A stretch of DNA of 64,000 bases from Clarireedia homoeocarpa (taxonomy: Eukaryota > Ascomycota > Leotiomycetes > Helotiales > Rutstroemiaceae). Numbering within the stretch: position 1 is the stretch's first letter; each line of letters begins with the position of its first letter. The notes under the pieces were generated by a model, which was given only the letters and a program-made list of their open reading frames with translations, was not told the origin of the DNA and ran no database searches. The stretch covers positions 1-64,000 of the forward strand of contig LNKV01000053.1 in NCBI GenBank assembly GCA_001465935.1. Direction: 5' to 3'. A program made the translations under genes and the position numbers. Of this stretch, positions 1-10,967 are shown piece after piece.

Positions 1-161
1 GCTAAGAGGATCATAAGGATCCGAAGGCTTATATACAGGAAGAGATCATGTGCTTGATCACGTGTATGCTAATACATGCTTGCATGCTTGATGTCTGACT
101 CACCCCCATGGAGGTCATGTTCTTATGTAGCATCGTGATAATTTGGTCAGAATCATCACAG
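1..161 (-). repeat. Solo LTR copy 1, cut by window edge
   Basis: Read on the minus strand, this stretch starts with TGTGATGATTCTGACC at 161. It then carries the same landmarks as the intact copy at 18733-18963: a CACGTG-rich centre, then TATATAAGCC and GGATCC...GATCCTCTTAGC. The 3' end of the element lies outside the window. It belongs to a family of five small LTRs seen here (others at 4846, 18733, 23317 and 39335). No coding region is attached. The assignment rests on similarity judged by eye. Confidence 0.6.
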
Positions 162-873
162 TTGTTATATACACATGTCACTATTGTATATACAGCCGCG
201 ATATAGTGGTTATATAAAACCGGATGTTCCGGCCGGCCTGTACAGAACATCGTACGGTCCGTCGTCCACACAGTTGTATTAGTGTTTTGATGATAATAAC
301 TCTACGAGGTGGACGTGAAGATTTCTCGCTTTAGTCTTTCCTTGAGGGGAACACTGATTTTTCCTTTTTGTCTAGTTTATTTACTTTATCTTATATCGTC
401 TCAGAATGTCAATTATCGTTAGAATTTTATATATTTCCGTAGAGTATTTGTGAAAACTCCAAAAGTGACGCCACTTCTAGAGAAGTAACAATTTAGGCTT
501 ATATTTGGTTTCACAGTATTGAGACAAGGCAAAGTGTAATTTTGTGTAGGGAATTGATGATCGGTGAATGGAGCGAGCGGTTGAGGAAAGATGATGATGG
601 ATAGAGTATAAATGCTCTTCTGTCCTCCGTTTTTTTTTTTTCGATGTATATACTCATCTATCACTGGAGCGACTTCTATTGGTGGGGTGAGAAGGAAAGG
701 GGGAAAGGGAGGGGGGCGCTCGGTGAAAAGTGTCTTTGTGATCTATTATAGGAAACTTGTTATATGTTATAAAAGCTAAAGCTTACAAGTAAACGGTTAC
801 TGATGTATAAGGAAGTGACATGGCTGAAATGTAGAGAGACAACCAGCCAAATCAAGCCTAAAAAAATATATGC
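162..873. other. Intergenic, no gene recognised
   Basis: Short open frames here lack recognisable domains. A poly-T run near 630 and a G-rich stretch near 700-720 are the only notable features. It lies 3' of the ferric reductase gene. Confidence 0.5.
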
Positions 874-2930
874 TTATGCCCAAGAAAAATGTTCCAGGTG
901 GAGATAAATATTTCCAGTGCCTCTCTTCGCTACAACCAGTTGCTTCTGAGCTACGGTGTTGGAAATATCGTTCTGCATACTCGATGGTCCACATACAAAA
1001 ACACTCAATTCCTGAGTCCGACTAACTGCCCCAGCTTCCTCCGTCACTATAGTATTTAAATCAGGTCTTGAGCATCGTTGTTGAATACGCTGGACCTCTT
1101 GTGCACAAGGTACTATTGGTTTCTCTCGGCTTTGCTCGAGGTCTACTACCTTCTCAGAATCATTTTGTGTAACCGGTAGCTGCTCAGATGCCAAACTCTG
1201 CTCCGTTGCTTCAGATCCTGTAAAGTATATCTCAACTTTGAGAGCTGAGGTGTTAACCATTGGTAGTGAATTGAGTCGTTGCTGAACTTCGGTTTTAAAC
1301 CATTCCACAGTCGAAAGTTCTCTTGCAGCTAGAATAACTCTAAGAGATGGATATGATTCTACATCTGTAGCAAATTCTCGAGTAGAACAGCGTTTCAGAA
1401 AAGCTGAGATAAAGGGAAATGTCCAACCAGCTCCTGATCCGCCAGCAATAACAAGCAAATTCTGATTGTCTGTGATAGTTTTAGGCACTACACCACCATA
1501 AGGCCCATCAAGAAGCACTCTTATCTTAGCATTTGGATTAGATTCAGCAAAGTCGGCCAACCGAGATGTGAATCCACCCTGAGGTCTAATAAAGAACAAC
1601 ATTTCATTTCCATCTTTGGGGCCACTCATACCCTGTGACGGAAGAGAGCAGACAGTGAAAGGATGAATTGTCCAAGCATGTATACCAAGTGCCATAAAGC
1701 GGATAAAGTAATGCTGGCCCACTGTCCAAGTTGCCTTTGTTGGTATACTGACTTTCACGAAGCCGTTCGAGGTGCGACTCAGTTGTGCACGATGGTTCAG
1801 CCCATATTCAAAATAAATACGAGTCTGACGGTATAGCCATGATAGAGCAAACATTACGCCAGTAGCAACGAAATAGTCCCTAAAAGCGATCAGCATTTCC
1901 TTCAGGTGAATATATGTTTATGAGGATTTGCAGAGACTGAGAATGCATACCATGCTGTCAATGTAGCGTCGCAATGGAAAAAGAAGAATAGCGTAAATAT
2001 TAGTGCAGCCATAAAGTGAGAAAACTTGAACCATTCATAACACCAACTTCTATCTTAATTATTAGCTTAAACTCAATAGCTAAGTCCAGTAAAAGTTTTG
2101 CTCACCGCAACGGGCCCCACGAGCCGAAAGTCAGCCATGCTTGAGCGACGAGTGCGACCACTCCCGTCCAATAAAAGACTGTCTCATTCCACATATCAGA
2201 CATCATTTCCATCTCAAAATTATATATGATGAAGGGAAAGGTGTGAATTAGCGAAAGGATGAAAAAAGCGTAGGAAATCCAACGATGGAACACCTGAAGC
2301 CTTTCGTGTGACACGCCAGTACAAAACGTGATGAGATTGGCCTTCCCCGCTGTAGCAAAGACGAATGGCATACAAGCCAGTCCCATCCATCCTGCTCTGG
2401 TTGCGATAGGAGGTGACGATCCGTAGTCGACTCCATCAGAGGTTGGCCAGTAGTACGGTTTTGGGCCGAGGGTCATGCTAAAGAAGAATATTATGCCGAC
2501 AGCTGCTAGCATCAAAAGGCCAACGGGAGCTGAGTTCCAATCCAGCAGTGGGATTCTAATTGTTCGGTAAGAAATATATCGAAATAATGCCCTCGCCTTG
2601 GTCATTACTCCTGTCCGGAGCAATCTTCGAGGAAAAACATCGACTACAACGTAGGCTATAGTGAAGACGATGATCACAGAAAGAAAGAAGGCGATTGTTG
2701 GCAAAGCATATCTGTGATCGGCTTCGTACCTAGAAATTCATCAGCTTGACTCTTCACTCAGTTGCTGTGTGCTTGTATGGCATGGCGGCGTACCAGAATC
2801 TCCAATAGCCCTGCTGATAGTCGCACTGCCAGGTGTCGTTTAATGTGCACTCATATTCTCGGTAGTTTCCTGAGAACACCAACGGACCGTCAAGCCATGG
2901 GGTGTTGCGTCGCGCAATTGATTTGTGCAT
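874..2930 (-). CDS. Ferric/cupric-chelate reductase, FRE family
   Basis: A plasma-membrane metalloreductase that passes electrons from NADPH through FAD and two hemes to extracellular Fe3+ or Cu2+. My model has four exons on the minus strand: 2930-2794, 2729-2106, 2049-1951 and 1879-874, giving 621 residues with every junction in frame. The transmembrane part has the paired heme histidines (VFHRW and LIHTF, then FSHFM and FFHCD). The FAD site reads HPFTVCSLPS, the NADPH site GGSGAGWTFPF, and the C-terminal part has VFVCGPSSM and ends HLEHFSWA. The N-terminal WLDGPLVFSGNYREYEC and GYWRFWYEADHRYA segments match one FRE subgroup. The start is weak: no signal peptide is visible, and the frame stays open a little upstream of the ATG at 2930, so an upstream exon may be missing. 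It is divergent from the copper transporter at 4106, which fits reduction before uptake. Confidence 0.85.
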
Positions 2931-4105
2931 TACTAGGTGTATGCTAATCCTCAGATAAGCTGCAAATGTGGATCAATTCTTGCCGCTTTCTGCGACCTTT
3001 CTTACAAGGACAAGTGTATGGAAGAAGGAGAATTCTTATGGAAATCGATCGTAGTAGCTGTCTTCGTATGTCACTTCTTCGTAGGACTAGTCTTTGAAGC
3101 ACTGCTATATACTTTCGTACATAGATTATGTGTTCAAGAAAATAAGATTTTAAAGCCAAGTACTAGATATTACTAAGATCCATCGCAACAAACCTAATAA
3201 ACATCTGTCTCCCTAGTATATACATTGATTGGGTGCTAATTGGTAACTATCTACCTTGATACAAATAAGCCATTTGAGGGATCAGATGCGCTCTGATTCT
3301 TTGATTTGATTTTTGTACAGAGCTTTCAGTACCTACCGGGAACCCACGCATTGCGCATGTTATGCGCATATTATGCGCATTTTTGCGCAGATTTCTTGTG
3401 CTCTGAATGGCTGTCCACGCCTTTAGGAAGGCTCATATGCAACGAAACCCTGGAATCTATGTTCTATCCCCTGAACCACCATAAACACCACACCACCCAG
3501 GTGGTCTATGCACACAAGCCAAAATAAGTGCTTCCAGGCATATTTTAGTGTATTCCAAGTGTTATGAAAGAATTAAGTCAATCCTTGATACTAAAATCAG
3601 AGAAAATTTGAGGATATGAGGACTACCTTACCCTATCTAGCTCTCTCTTCTGGATATCAGATCTCTGAGTCTGAGTATTTCGTACTTGTCTGAAGATACA
3701 AAAGGCACGTTTTCAACAAATCTTAGCTATCTGATTAGAGAAAACCCTGATGAGCAGGGGGGTGGTGTGCATTTTTGGCGGGCAAGGGAATAATCAGACA
3801 AGTTAGACCAAAATCTGACATTTCTCACACTTGCATTATGTATTGTCACCACTAAAGAGGTCTATGGGCAACAGCCTAGACTAGAGCAATATTCATGTAT
3901 ATGTACTAACCGTTACAAGTCGTCCCCGTTTTGTGGGACGCTACCGGCAGCTTGGCACACCGACTGACCTCAGCTTAAACACTTGGGTTCTACTTTAATA
4001 AACACTCTTGCATTTACATTCTCTTGTCTACTGCGTTTTGCATCTTTGCACTTTGTTTTCAAATTACCACTGCAAATAAAAAGATCTTCTATCAGTGTTC
4101 ACAAT
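2931..4105. promoter_or_regulatory. Divergent FRE/CTR promoter region
   Basis: About 1.2 kb separates the start codons of the metalloreductase and the copper transporter, so both promoters must lie here unless an upstream FRE exon uses part of it. Four TGCGCA palindromes sit at 3352-3357, 3363-3368, 3374-3379 and 3384-3389. Their spacing is 11, 11 and 10 bp, so they face the same side of the helix. No other gene is convincing in the interval. Control by a metal-sensing factor is inference. Confidence 0.5.
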
Positions 4106-4766
4106 ATGGATATGAGTGGTATGACTATGACAACATCGACGACGATGTCGGGCATGACGATGACCTCGTCAAGCGCCATATCTACGTCGACAGGCATAGA
4201 TGGCATGGACATGTCCTCCGGTTCTTCAACTGTGATGACCTCAAGAGAAATGGCCATGGTGTTCTTCCAGTCTGTTACAACGCCTCTCTATTCTACCGCC
4301 TGGACTCCCTCCGGTGATGGCCCGTACGCCGGCACATGCATATTCCTGATCGCGCTTGCAACTATTCACCGAATCCTCCACGCCGTCAAATGCGCAATTA
4401 TTGACACAAGATTAGAGGGTAGAAGCGTGCCGTTAGGCTCTCAGGAGGGCGACCCAGAAGTCGTAAAAGCCGCGGCTCGGCAACTAAAGTCAGAATGGCA
4501 CCATCACCCTTTCCGAGTTGCCAACGAAACTTTTCGTGCGACATTTGAAGTGGTCATTAGTGGGATTGGGTATTTATTGTTAGTAAAACTTCACTTGAAT
4601 CTTTTTGGATGTCAATTGAATATCCTGAACCACTCAGCTAACTGTAATTGATAGAATGCTTGCTGTCATGACAATGAATGTTGGCTATTTCTTATCAGTT
4701 CTAAGCGGGATTTTTCTAGGTACTTTTATTGCGGGCAGATTCGGAGTTTATATAAACCATCATTGA
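4106..4766 (+). CDS. Ctr-family high-affinity copper transporter
   Basis: A Cu(I) importer of the plasma (or vacuolar) membrane that works as a trimer. The ATG at 4106 opens a Met-rich N-terminus with MxM motifs (MDMSGMTMTTS, SGMTMTSS, GIDGMDMSSG), the copper-binding signature of the family. A first membrane span (about TCIFLIALATIHRIL) and an HHHPFR-like cytoplasmic stretch follow. One intron, 4579-4654, has donor GTTAGT, branch GCTAAC and acceptor ATAG. Splicing joins GIGYLL to MLAVMTMNVGYFLSVL, the MxxxM and GxxxG helices that line the Ctr pore. The product is 194 residues, normal for fungal Ctr proteins. The reductase next door at 874-2930 would supply Cu(I). Confidence 0.9.
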
Positions 4767-4845
4767 AATATCTTCTAGAAAAGAAATGGTCAGGAAATTT
4801 ATAGGCTTAGTTCGGAGAATATAGGTTGAATTAAGTACAAGAAGG

Positions 4846-5068
4846 TTGACCTGACGAGCTCTACGAATCGCATGTTGATGTCTTAAGACTCAGGCCTAAG
4901 TACCCGTGTACCAGGCAGGCTTCCTGAACGCCTAGTATGCATGTGCTTTGAGCACGTGATTTACGTGACCACACGTGACACCTACTTGTACATAAGCTCT
5001 TGAGATCTTAGAGTCTTCTTTAGTTGAAAATTCTAAGGTCATTCACTTTCGTTAGTAGTTTCGTTACA
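4846..5068 (+). repeat. Solo LTR copy 2
   Basis: Its central part, GTGCTTTGAGCACGTGAT, then ACACGTGAC, then a degenerate TATA-like ACATAAGC, then ATTCTAAGGTCATTCA, aligns by eye with the copy at 18733-18963. The 3' end is TCGTTACA, the inverse of the TGTAACGA that opens copy 3. The 5' boundary is approximate because that end has decayed. No target-site duplication is clear. Confidence 0.6.
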
Positions 5069-6070
5069 ACTTTGTTCCACTACTTTAAATACTTCTTGGT
5101 TATATCTTTTCACTTTATAAAAGTCTATTCCTTTGAAAAGACCCTCGAGGTTATCGCAAAGTACTATAAATTCTCCGATTGCATCCTCAACATTACATAT
5201 TGCATCCGCTAGTGGATTTTTGGGTATAAAGTCGTTCACTATAGAACAAGCAGACTGACTGATACTTAATTTTCCGAATCCGAGAAACTAGATCTGTGAA
5301 TGTATATCCGGTGAAAATTTGGGAAAGACGGACGCATGACTGGATCCTCTATACTTGAAACGACTGATACTAGTAATATGTTGTTGTATCGTGGTCGAAG
5401 ATCAGCTGAAGAACTAGTAGCTTCTTCGGTCTTTATATAAGCCTTACAAGACATGTTCTTGTCTGGTTTTATAAATATTTCGACCAACTTATGAAGTTGT
5501 AAGAAGAGATGCTCTAACAGGCGGTGACGTAGGAAGTTCATGTATTCAAACAATCCTATTAGCAATTGTATTGACAAATAAAAATCGACAAAGACACTTA
5601 CCAATTAACTGTAGAAGACTATTTGGCATTTCTAATCCAGTTTCATGCAAGACATCTGAAACATCACTATCTCAAGCCTCTACTATCCCTCCCTATGAAT
5701 AAAGGTTAATTTTTTCTACGTCTTGCTATACAAAAATTTAACCTGTATTCATGGGGAGGGATAGTACGAGGTTCTTAGATACTTTTGGGTTTTCAACTTC
5801 TTGTCCCGCCCACTGGGTCACTGGGTACCCAATGGGTTGCCAAGGACTGTCACATGACTAACACATAACACTAAACCCTGTAAAAATCTCCGTTTTCCCC
5901 ACTTATTTACTTTGCTCTGACCTTTTCATTTTCGCAGCCCACCCAATGCGGCCCTATAAGGATCAGGAACCCGCCCGCTGGGCTTCCGCAGCAGCCCAGA
6001 TACTTTCTAGAAGGTAGAAGGTATATCAAAAACCCTAGCAATTACGAGCCACAAGAGGTGCATCCGCAAT
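5069..6070. other. Intergenic, no gene recognised
   Basis: Minus-strand open frames at 5039-5239 and 5266-5604 have no recognisable domain and no convincing starts. An inverted pair of the AGGGAT...TACTA type lies near 5680-5770. I see nothing else to annotate. Confidence 0.4.
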
Positions 6071-6401
6071 GATTGCTTCTCCATCGCTTTGGTGTTAAGC
6101 TTAAAAAATCGAGCATGCACTTCTTTGCCATGCTTCATCCGATAACAAAGTACCTGACCGACTCATGCATTTTATATTTGTCTACCAGCATGAAAACCAA
6201 ATATACTTTCGCTATATCGATCTCTCGTGGTAGTGCTGCTGATCGGCAGTGGACGATGTTAAAGATGATCAGCAATACATCAGGATCACCATGTGGAGGC
6301 TCAATTTCGATGACAGTCTTGGGATGTGATTCTTTGCTATCTTTGAAATGACTATTCTGGAGCATCGTTTGGAATTCAGTTGATGCGAGTATTAGATACA
6401 T
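6071..6401 (-). pseudogene. BTB/POZ-type protein remnant
   Basis: The minus strand encodes about 88 residues with the look of the C-terminal half of a fungal BTB-like domain. It has FQTMLQNSHFKDS, then VIEIEPPHGDPDVLLIIFNIVH, then IDIAKVYLVFMLVDKYKMHE, the usual order of the core strand and helices. The frame starts at a non-ATG codon without an upstream N-terminus and hits TGA right after YFVIG, while related-looking sequence continues. It is therefore best read as a degraded fragment. Such BTB-like genes are numerous and fast-evolving in filamentous fungi. Function cannot be assigned. Confidence 0.45.
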
Positions 6402-7285
6402 TGAAGAAACCTAGACTAGTATAATAGTATGTTGAACAAGATTCTCGTTGGCTGCAGTTGAGGCGCTTTGATTTCCAGCTCTCTTTGGTTTGCGCGTGAG
6501 GTGGAACACACAGTCTCTCTCAGGATCGAGAACATGGTTTCCAAGCATCCTGCAACCTTTTTGGCGGTCACTTGAGAGTATTCCATAGTGTTTTGTACTT
6601 TCTTGAAGTTTGAGTAGAGTTGTTGTAGAAGGTAAGATTTTTTAATTGTGCACACAGAAATACTGTACAGTTGGGGTCAAAGCTACCAGTCAGTGAATAT
6701 TTATTTCTCAATCTATAAATACTTAAGAAGGTGAGATCAACACTTGTGAATAATGGGAAACTTCACCCGCAAGACTTCCTAGTTTCCATTGAAGGTTTGA
6801 AGCCTTCTTCACACTATCTTTTTCCTTTGTGGAAGTGTCAATGGCTTCTTCAGACCTTTTCTCTTTGCTGCACACAGTAGAAATGTAGATGTAAACATTG
6901 CGTCGATATGAAATTTACATTGACGTGATGTATGCCACCTTATCCATCCTCTCGCCATAACTAGGTAATTGGAGTCGCTTCATGGAATGATTTCTGGCGA
7001 TCTTTAGTAATGCGAAGGTTATGAAATAGATAATTGGGCTATTTTGTATTTTAAGAGCCTATTTGAGCAAATTTGCGTTGTTTTGCATCAGCTACTGCCC
7101 CACCCTGGCCCCCGGCTTAGGCAAACAGACACAGACATGCATAAGTCATTATAGTAACAGCAAGGCTTCTATCACCTAAACTGATGTCCTTTTTAAATTT
7201 TTCCAATAGAAAAGGGGTAGATTTTTTTCCCCCAAGTCATTTCACAGGCTCAGACGGATTATTGCTACCGGCATGTCGATTCAGT
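6402..7285. other. Intergenic upstream of MFS gene
   Basis: No gene is recognised. The minus-strand frame at 6416-6655 shows no domain. The last few hundred bases presumably hold the MFS promoter, with CT-rich patches near 7190-7240. Confidence 0.4.
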
Positions 7286-9016
7286 ATGCAACATCCTTCA
7301 CTAGAACAACCTCTATGTGAGTTTCAACACTAGTTTTCTCATCTTCCATAATTGACGAAAGTAGCACAGGTAGAAGATGTCAGAAAAACCACCAAGTCAG
7401 CAGCAAAATCTTGTGCAGCCCAGTCTTCAGTATCATTGGAGTCAAATGAGAAGAGAAATGGCGGCGGTATAGGGCCCCAACCACGCAACGAATTCAAGGT
7501 ATGGTGGGATGAGCCAGAAGACCAGGATCAAGAAAATCCCAAGAACTGGTCTCCAAAGCGAAAATGGACCAACATTCTCACTATTTCTCTGATCAGTTTC
7601 CTTGTGTGAGTAGGCCTCGGGCTAAGTGGCCATCCATCAAGTAATCGGAAACCAGTTAAACTTACTAGGCCTCTTGTATCCTCCATGCTTGCGCCAGGTG
7701 TTCAGCAAATTATGCATGAATTTAACACAACCTCTACAACATTCGCAACCTTTGTTGTATCGATATTCGTGTTAGGATTTGCTTGCGGTTCCTTGGTGCT
7801 CGCGCCGCTGAGTGAATTATTCGGCCGCGTTCTCATTTACAACATCACAAATGTACTGTTCCTGGCCTTCACCATTGGCTGTGCTGTCTCGCAGAATGAG
7901 TCTATGCTGTTAGCGTTCCGCTTTCTTTCAGGATTTACAGGGGTGGCTACAATTTCCATTGGTTCTGGGACTATTGCAGACATCATGCCCCGAGAAAAGA
8001 GAGGGAAAGCGGTGTCGATATGGTCTGTAGGTACTGTTCTAGGTCCAATGATCGGTCCTATCATTGGGGGTTATGTGACGGAGATCGCTGGTTGGAGGTG
8101 GATGTTCTGGGCTATCTCGACTGTTGTGAGTTACTGGGACAATCCTATTCTGAAAGAATGAAATAGTCCCTAACAATATTAGATCGGGGTTGTAACTATC
8201 GTCGCTTTTGTATTTCTCAGGGAAACATGCCCTGCAGTGTTACTAGAAAGAAAGGCAGAACGTTTGAGGCGCGAGACGAGCAACCCAGACTACAAATCTA
8301 TGCTCGCCCTGGATGTTGCCCGCTTTGAACTTATCATTCGAAGTATCATGCGCCCTACGAAAATGCTTATCTGCTGCCCAATTGTCACTGTCATGTGTAC
8401 TTATGTTGCAATTCTGTACGGCACTCTGTACCTTCTATTTGCAACGTACTCCTTCGTCTTCAAGGAGGTTTACAGGTTTTCAACATTCACTGCGGGCCTC
8501 GTGTTTCTTCCTGGCGGTCTCGGCACATTATTAGGGCTGTTCTACGTCGGCAGCTTCAGTGACAACGCCCTCAAAAAGCGTGCAGCTACTGGCAAGGCAA
8601 GCAGACCGGAGGATCGTCTTCCGCTTATCATTACACTTCCAGGAGCTCTAGCATTTCCCATCGGTCTGTTGATCTATGGATGGACTGTTGAGAAACAAAT
8701 AAATTGGACTGTACCATTGATTGGAACAGCCATCACTGGCTTCGGTTCGATCTTGATTTTTGTTGGTATCCAAACTTATCTTATCGATGCATTCGAAGAG
8801 TACGCTGCCAGTGTTATTGGTGCCAATGCGGTACTCAGAGGCACTGCTGGGGCGCTTCTTCCACTTTGTGGTTTGAATTTGTACGATACCCTTGGTTGGG
8901 GTTGGGGAAACAGCTTGTTGGCTTTCATTGCACTTGTATTTGCTCCTCTACCTTGGATATTTGGCGCATACGGTGCGAATATTCGTGGTTTGAAGTACTT
9001 TCAAGACAATTCATGA
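7286..9016 (+). CDS. MFS drug:H+ antiporter-1 type exporter
   Basis: A 12-span major facilitator transporter of the DHA1 group, often an exporter of small metabolites or drugs. Exons are 7286-7316, 7362-7605, 7669-8125 and 8183-9016 (521 residues, all junctions in frame). The cytosolic N-terminus ends in NPKNWSPKRKW, typical of the family. Span 1 carries SSMLAPGVQQIMHEF, the loop after span 2 LSELFGR (motif A-like), and span 5 VGTVLGPMIGPIIGGYV (antiporter motif C). The long central loop is basic, with ERKAERLRRE. The first exon is short and chosen only because it restores an ATG and frame, so the first 10 residues are uncertain. It converges on the opine dehydrogenase, with 192 bp between the stop codons, which suggests it may export that enzyme's product. 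Confidence 0.88.
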
Positions 9017-9208
9017 GCGTTTCTTGACGGTTCTCGAAAGAGAGGTCACGGTAGTAGGTGGACAGAGAGCTGTTCATTCTCTCACGGGACCGCAACTTAC
9101 TCACGGGATCTGAAGTTAAATCTAAGTATTCTTATTCAGTAGAGCAATGAGAGAAATTTATGATAAAATTGCATGATGAACCTTTTTGCTACAATGTTCC
9201 GCTAACTA

Positions 9209-10315
9209 TTAAATCCGACTTTCGTTTCGCACGATCAAGTACGAAGACTCTAGGTACGGACCAAATCTCTTAACAAGATTGGCCCGCGATACATTCTCTA
9301 GATGCAATTTTGACAAGTTCCTCCCAGACTTCATATAATCCGCACCCGTAGCCATCTCAATCAGAATGATGATAGCTTTAATAGGTGATACATCAATTCC
9401 CAGTTTCTCCGCCAGGCTACACCAGCACACCAGCAAGTCTGGTACGTCCTCTGAGATGTTCCTATTTTTTATATCAGATGGAGCCTTCAGCTCTTTATGT
9501 GGTGTTGAGTTTTGCGCCAAATCCATCAAGTCCATAAAATTTTGGTTATAACATTCATTCGATACCTCGATTGCGGTTTTCATATACAGTTTGAACGCTT
9601 GACCTATTTGCATGCGTACTTTATCAACAACTTCCATAGCGTTAGCGACGGATCGAGTGAGGCCGTCACTGTAAAGGAGAAAATCGCCGCCAGTGTTCTC
9701 GATGCGGCCGGCATTCATCAGCATCATAAGTGGATGAAATACACCGTTGACGTTTGACAGACACACTTCAATGATGCTGCTGCACCACTTAAGTTGCACC
9801 GAGAATATGTCCTGAATCATACCCCGGAATGCTGGGCTGAGATTTTGCTGCAACGACGCGATATAAATAATATTCTTCTTTCCTAATACCACCAAATTGC
9901 CATCCTCCATTCTGCATGAATAGGGTGACAGGTTCGTCTCAAGAATAAATCCAACCTGCAACTTAGCAGCTGCAATTAGAGAGAACATATTCCCCGGAAT
10001 GGCGATAAAAATATGCTGACGCAAATCAAACCCCTCCAACTCCCGTAAAACTGTCTCCTGTCCCGTCGAGGGAACAGTCAAGATCATGATTTTTGAAAAC
10101 TCAACGACTTCGCTCATGTCAGAGGTTACTCGCACGTCCATGAAGCCGTGCATTGCGCCAGTGGCTCGAAGAAAACCTTTATCTATTACATCTTTGGTGT
10201 GTCGGAGGTGGTTCGGATGAGAGTAAACCAGAACTTCTTTTCCGTGACTTTGGAGATCAGCAGCAAGTGCGAATCCGGCAGGGCCTGCACCGAGAATTGA
10301 TATTGTAGACTGCAT
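9209..10315 (-). CDS. Opine (octopine/nopaline-type) dehydrogenase
   Basis: A single-exon gene of 368 residues. These enzymes reductively condense an amino acid with an alpha-keto acid, using NAD(P)H, to make an opine. The N-terminus MQSTISILGAGPAGFALAADL is a Rossmann fold with GxGxxG at residues 9-14, followed by LVYSHP at the cofactor-specificity strand. LTVPSTGQ and FIAIPGN follow in the dinucleotide domain. Near residue 200 is the family signature of the catalytic helical domain, NVNGVFHP...MNAGRIEN, with the catalytic-type His. YSDGLTRSV comes later. Real ATG at 10315, TAA at 9209. It sits between the MFS exporter and a dead ferric reductase, with a methyltransferase and P450 beyond. 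Substrates cannot be read from the sequence. Confidence 0.85.
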   Translation of the reverse strand: MQSTISILGAGPAGFALAADLQSHGKEVLVYSHPNHLRHTKDVIDKGFLRATGAMHGFMDVRVTSDMSEVVEFSKIMILTVPSTGQETVLRELEGFDLRQHIFIAIPGNMFSLIAAAKLQVGFILETNLSPYSCRMEDGNLVVLGKKNIIYIASLQQNLSPAFRGMIQDIFSVQLKWCSSIIEVCLSNVNGVFHPLMMLMNAGRIENTGGDFLLYSDGLTRSVANAMEVVDKVRMQIGQAFKLYMKTAIEVSNECYNQNFMDLMDLAQNSTPHKELKAPSDIKNRNISEDVPDLLVCWCSLAEKLGIDVSPIKAIIILIEMATGADYMKSGRNLSKLHLENVSRANLVKRFGPYLESSYLIVRNESRI

Positions 10316-10967
10316 GTTGAACTGAGCTACAAGACTTTTTGTTGCGGAATATAAGCGGATTTTTGCTGTCTACAGATGAGTGTAGGATGTGAAGAGAAGC
10401 TATGAGACAAACGGTCCTCGCACCTGGAGAGATGATCCAAAGACAATGAGTAATAAGTGCAGTTGGAAGGCTCTAATAGCGTATAATATAGTGCGGTTCT
10501 AGTCTCGAGACCCTGTAAGATACTCCCCATAGTGAGCAAGTTTGCTCGTGTTAAATTAATCCTGCATGTTCACCAGACTTCATTAAGTAATGAGGCGCTT
10601 TTTGCGAAAAACCAGCGTTTTATCCGACAGGAAAGCTTGTGACAACCTGTACAGTCGGAGATGACTTTCTTGATGAATTTAATGGAAAGTGTTCCCTTTT
10701 ATGATATACCTTCCTCTATACCGGTTTGGTTCTGGACCGAAGTGCGAGTTCACGTATGCATGCTGTATGTGTAACTTTTTCATAACCTCTATTTTCAGAT
10801 ATAAGCATGAAAACTAGCTTATACAAGTATCAATGCCGTGCGAGATAGACGTTGCTGCAAATAAGACAATCTATTACATTAGGTCTTCGTTGGGTATTTC
10901 TTAGTATTAAAAACATTGCAACAAGTTTTTTTTACAAAAAAGCTCTGGTGATGTTCAAGGGAAATTA
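10316..10967. other. Intergenic between opine DH and FRE pseudogene
   Basis: This contains the promoter side of the opine dehydrogenase. No other gene is recognised. A poly-T tract lies near 10926-10933. Confidence 0.4.
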
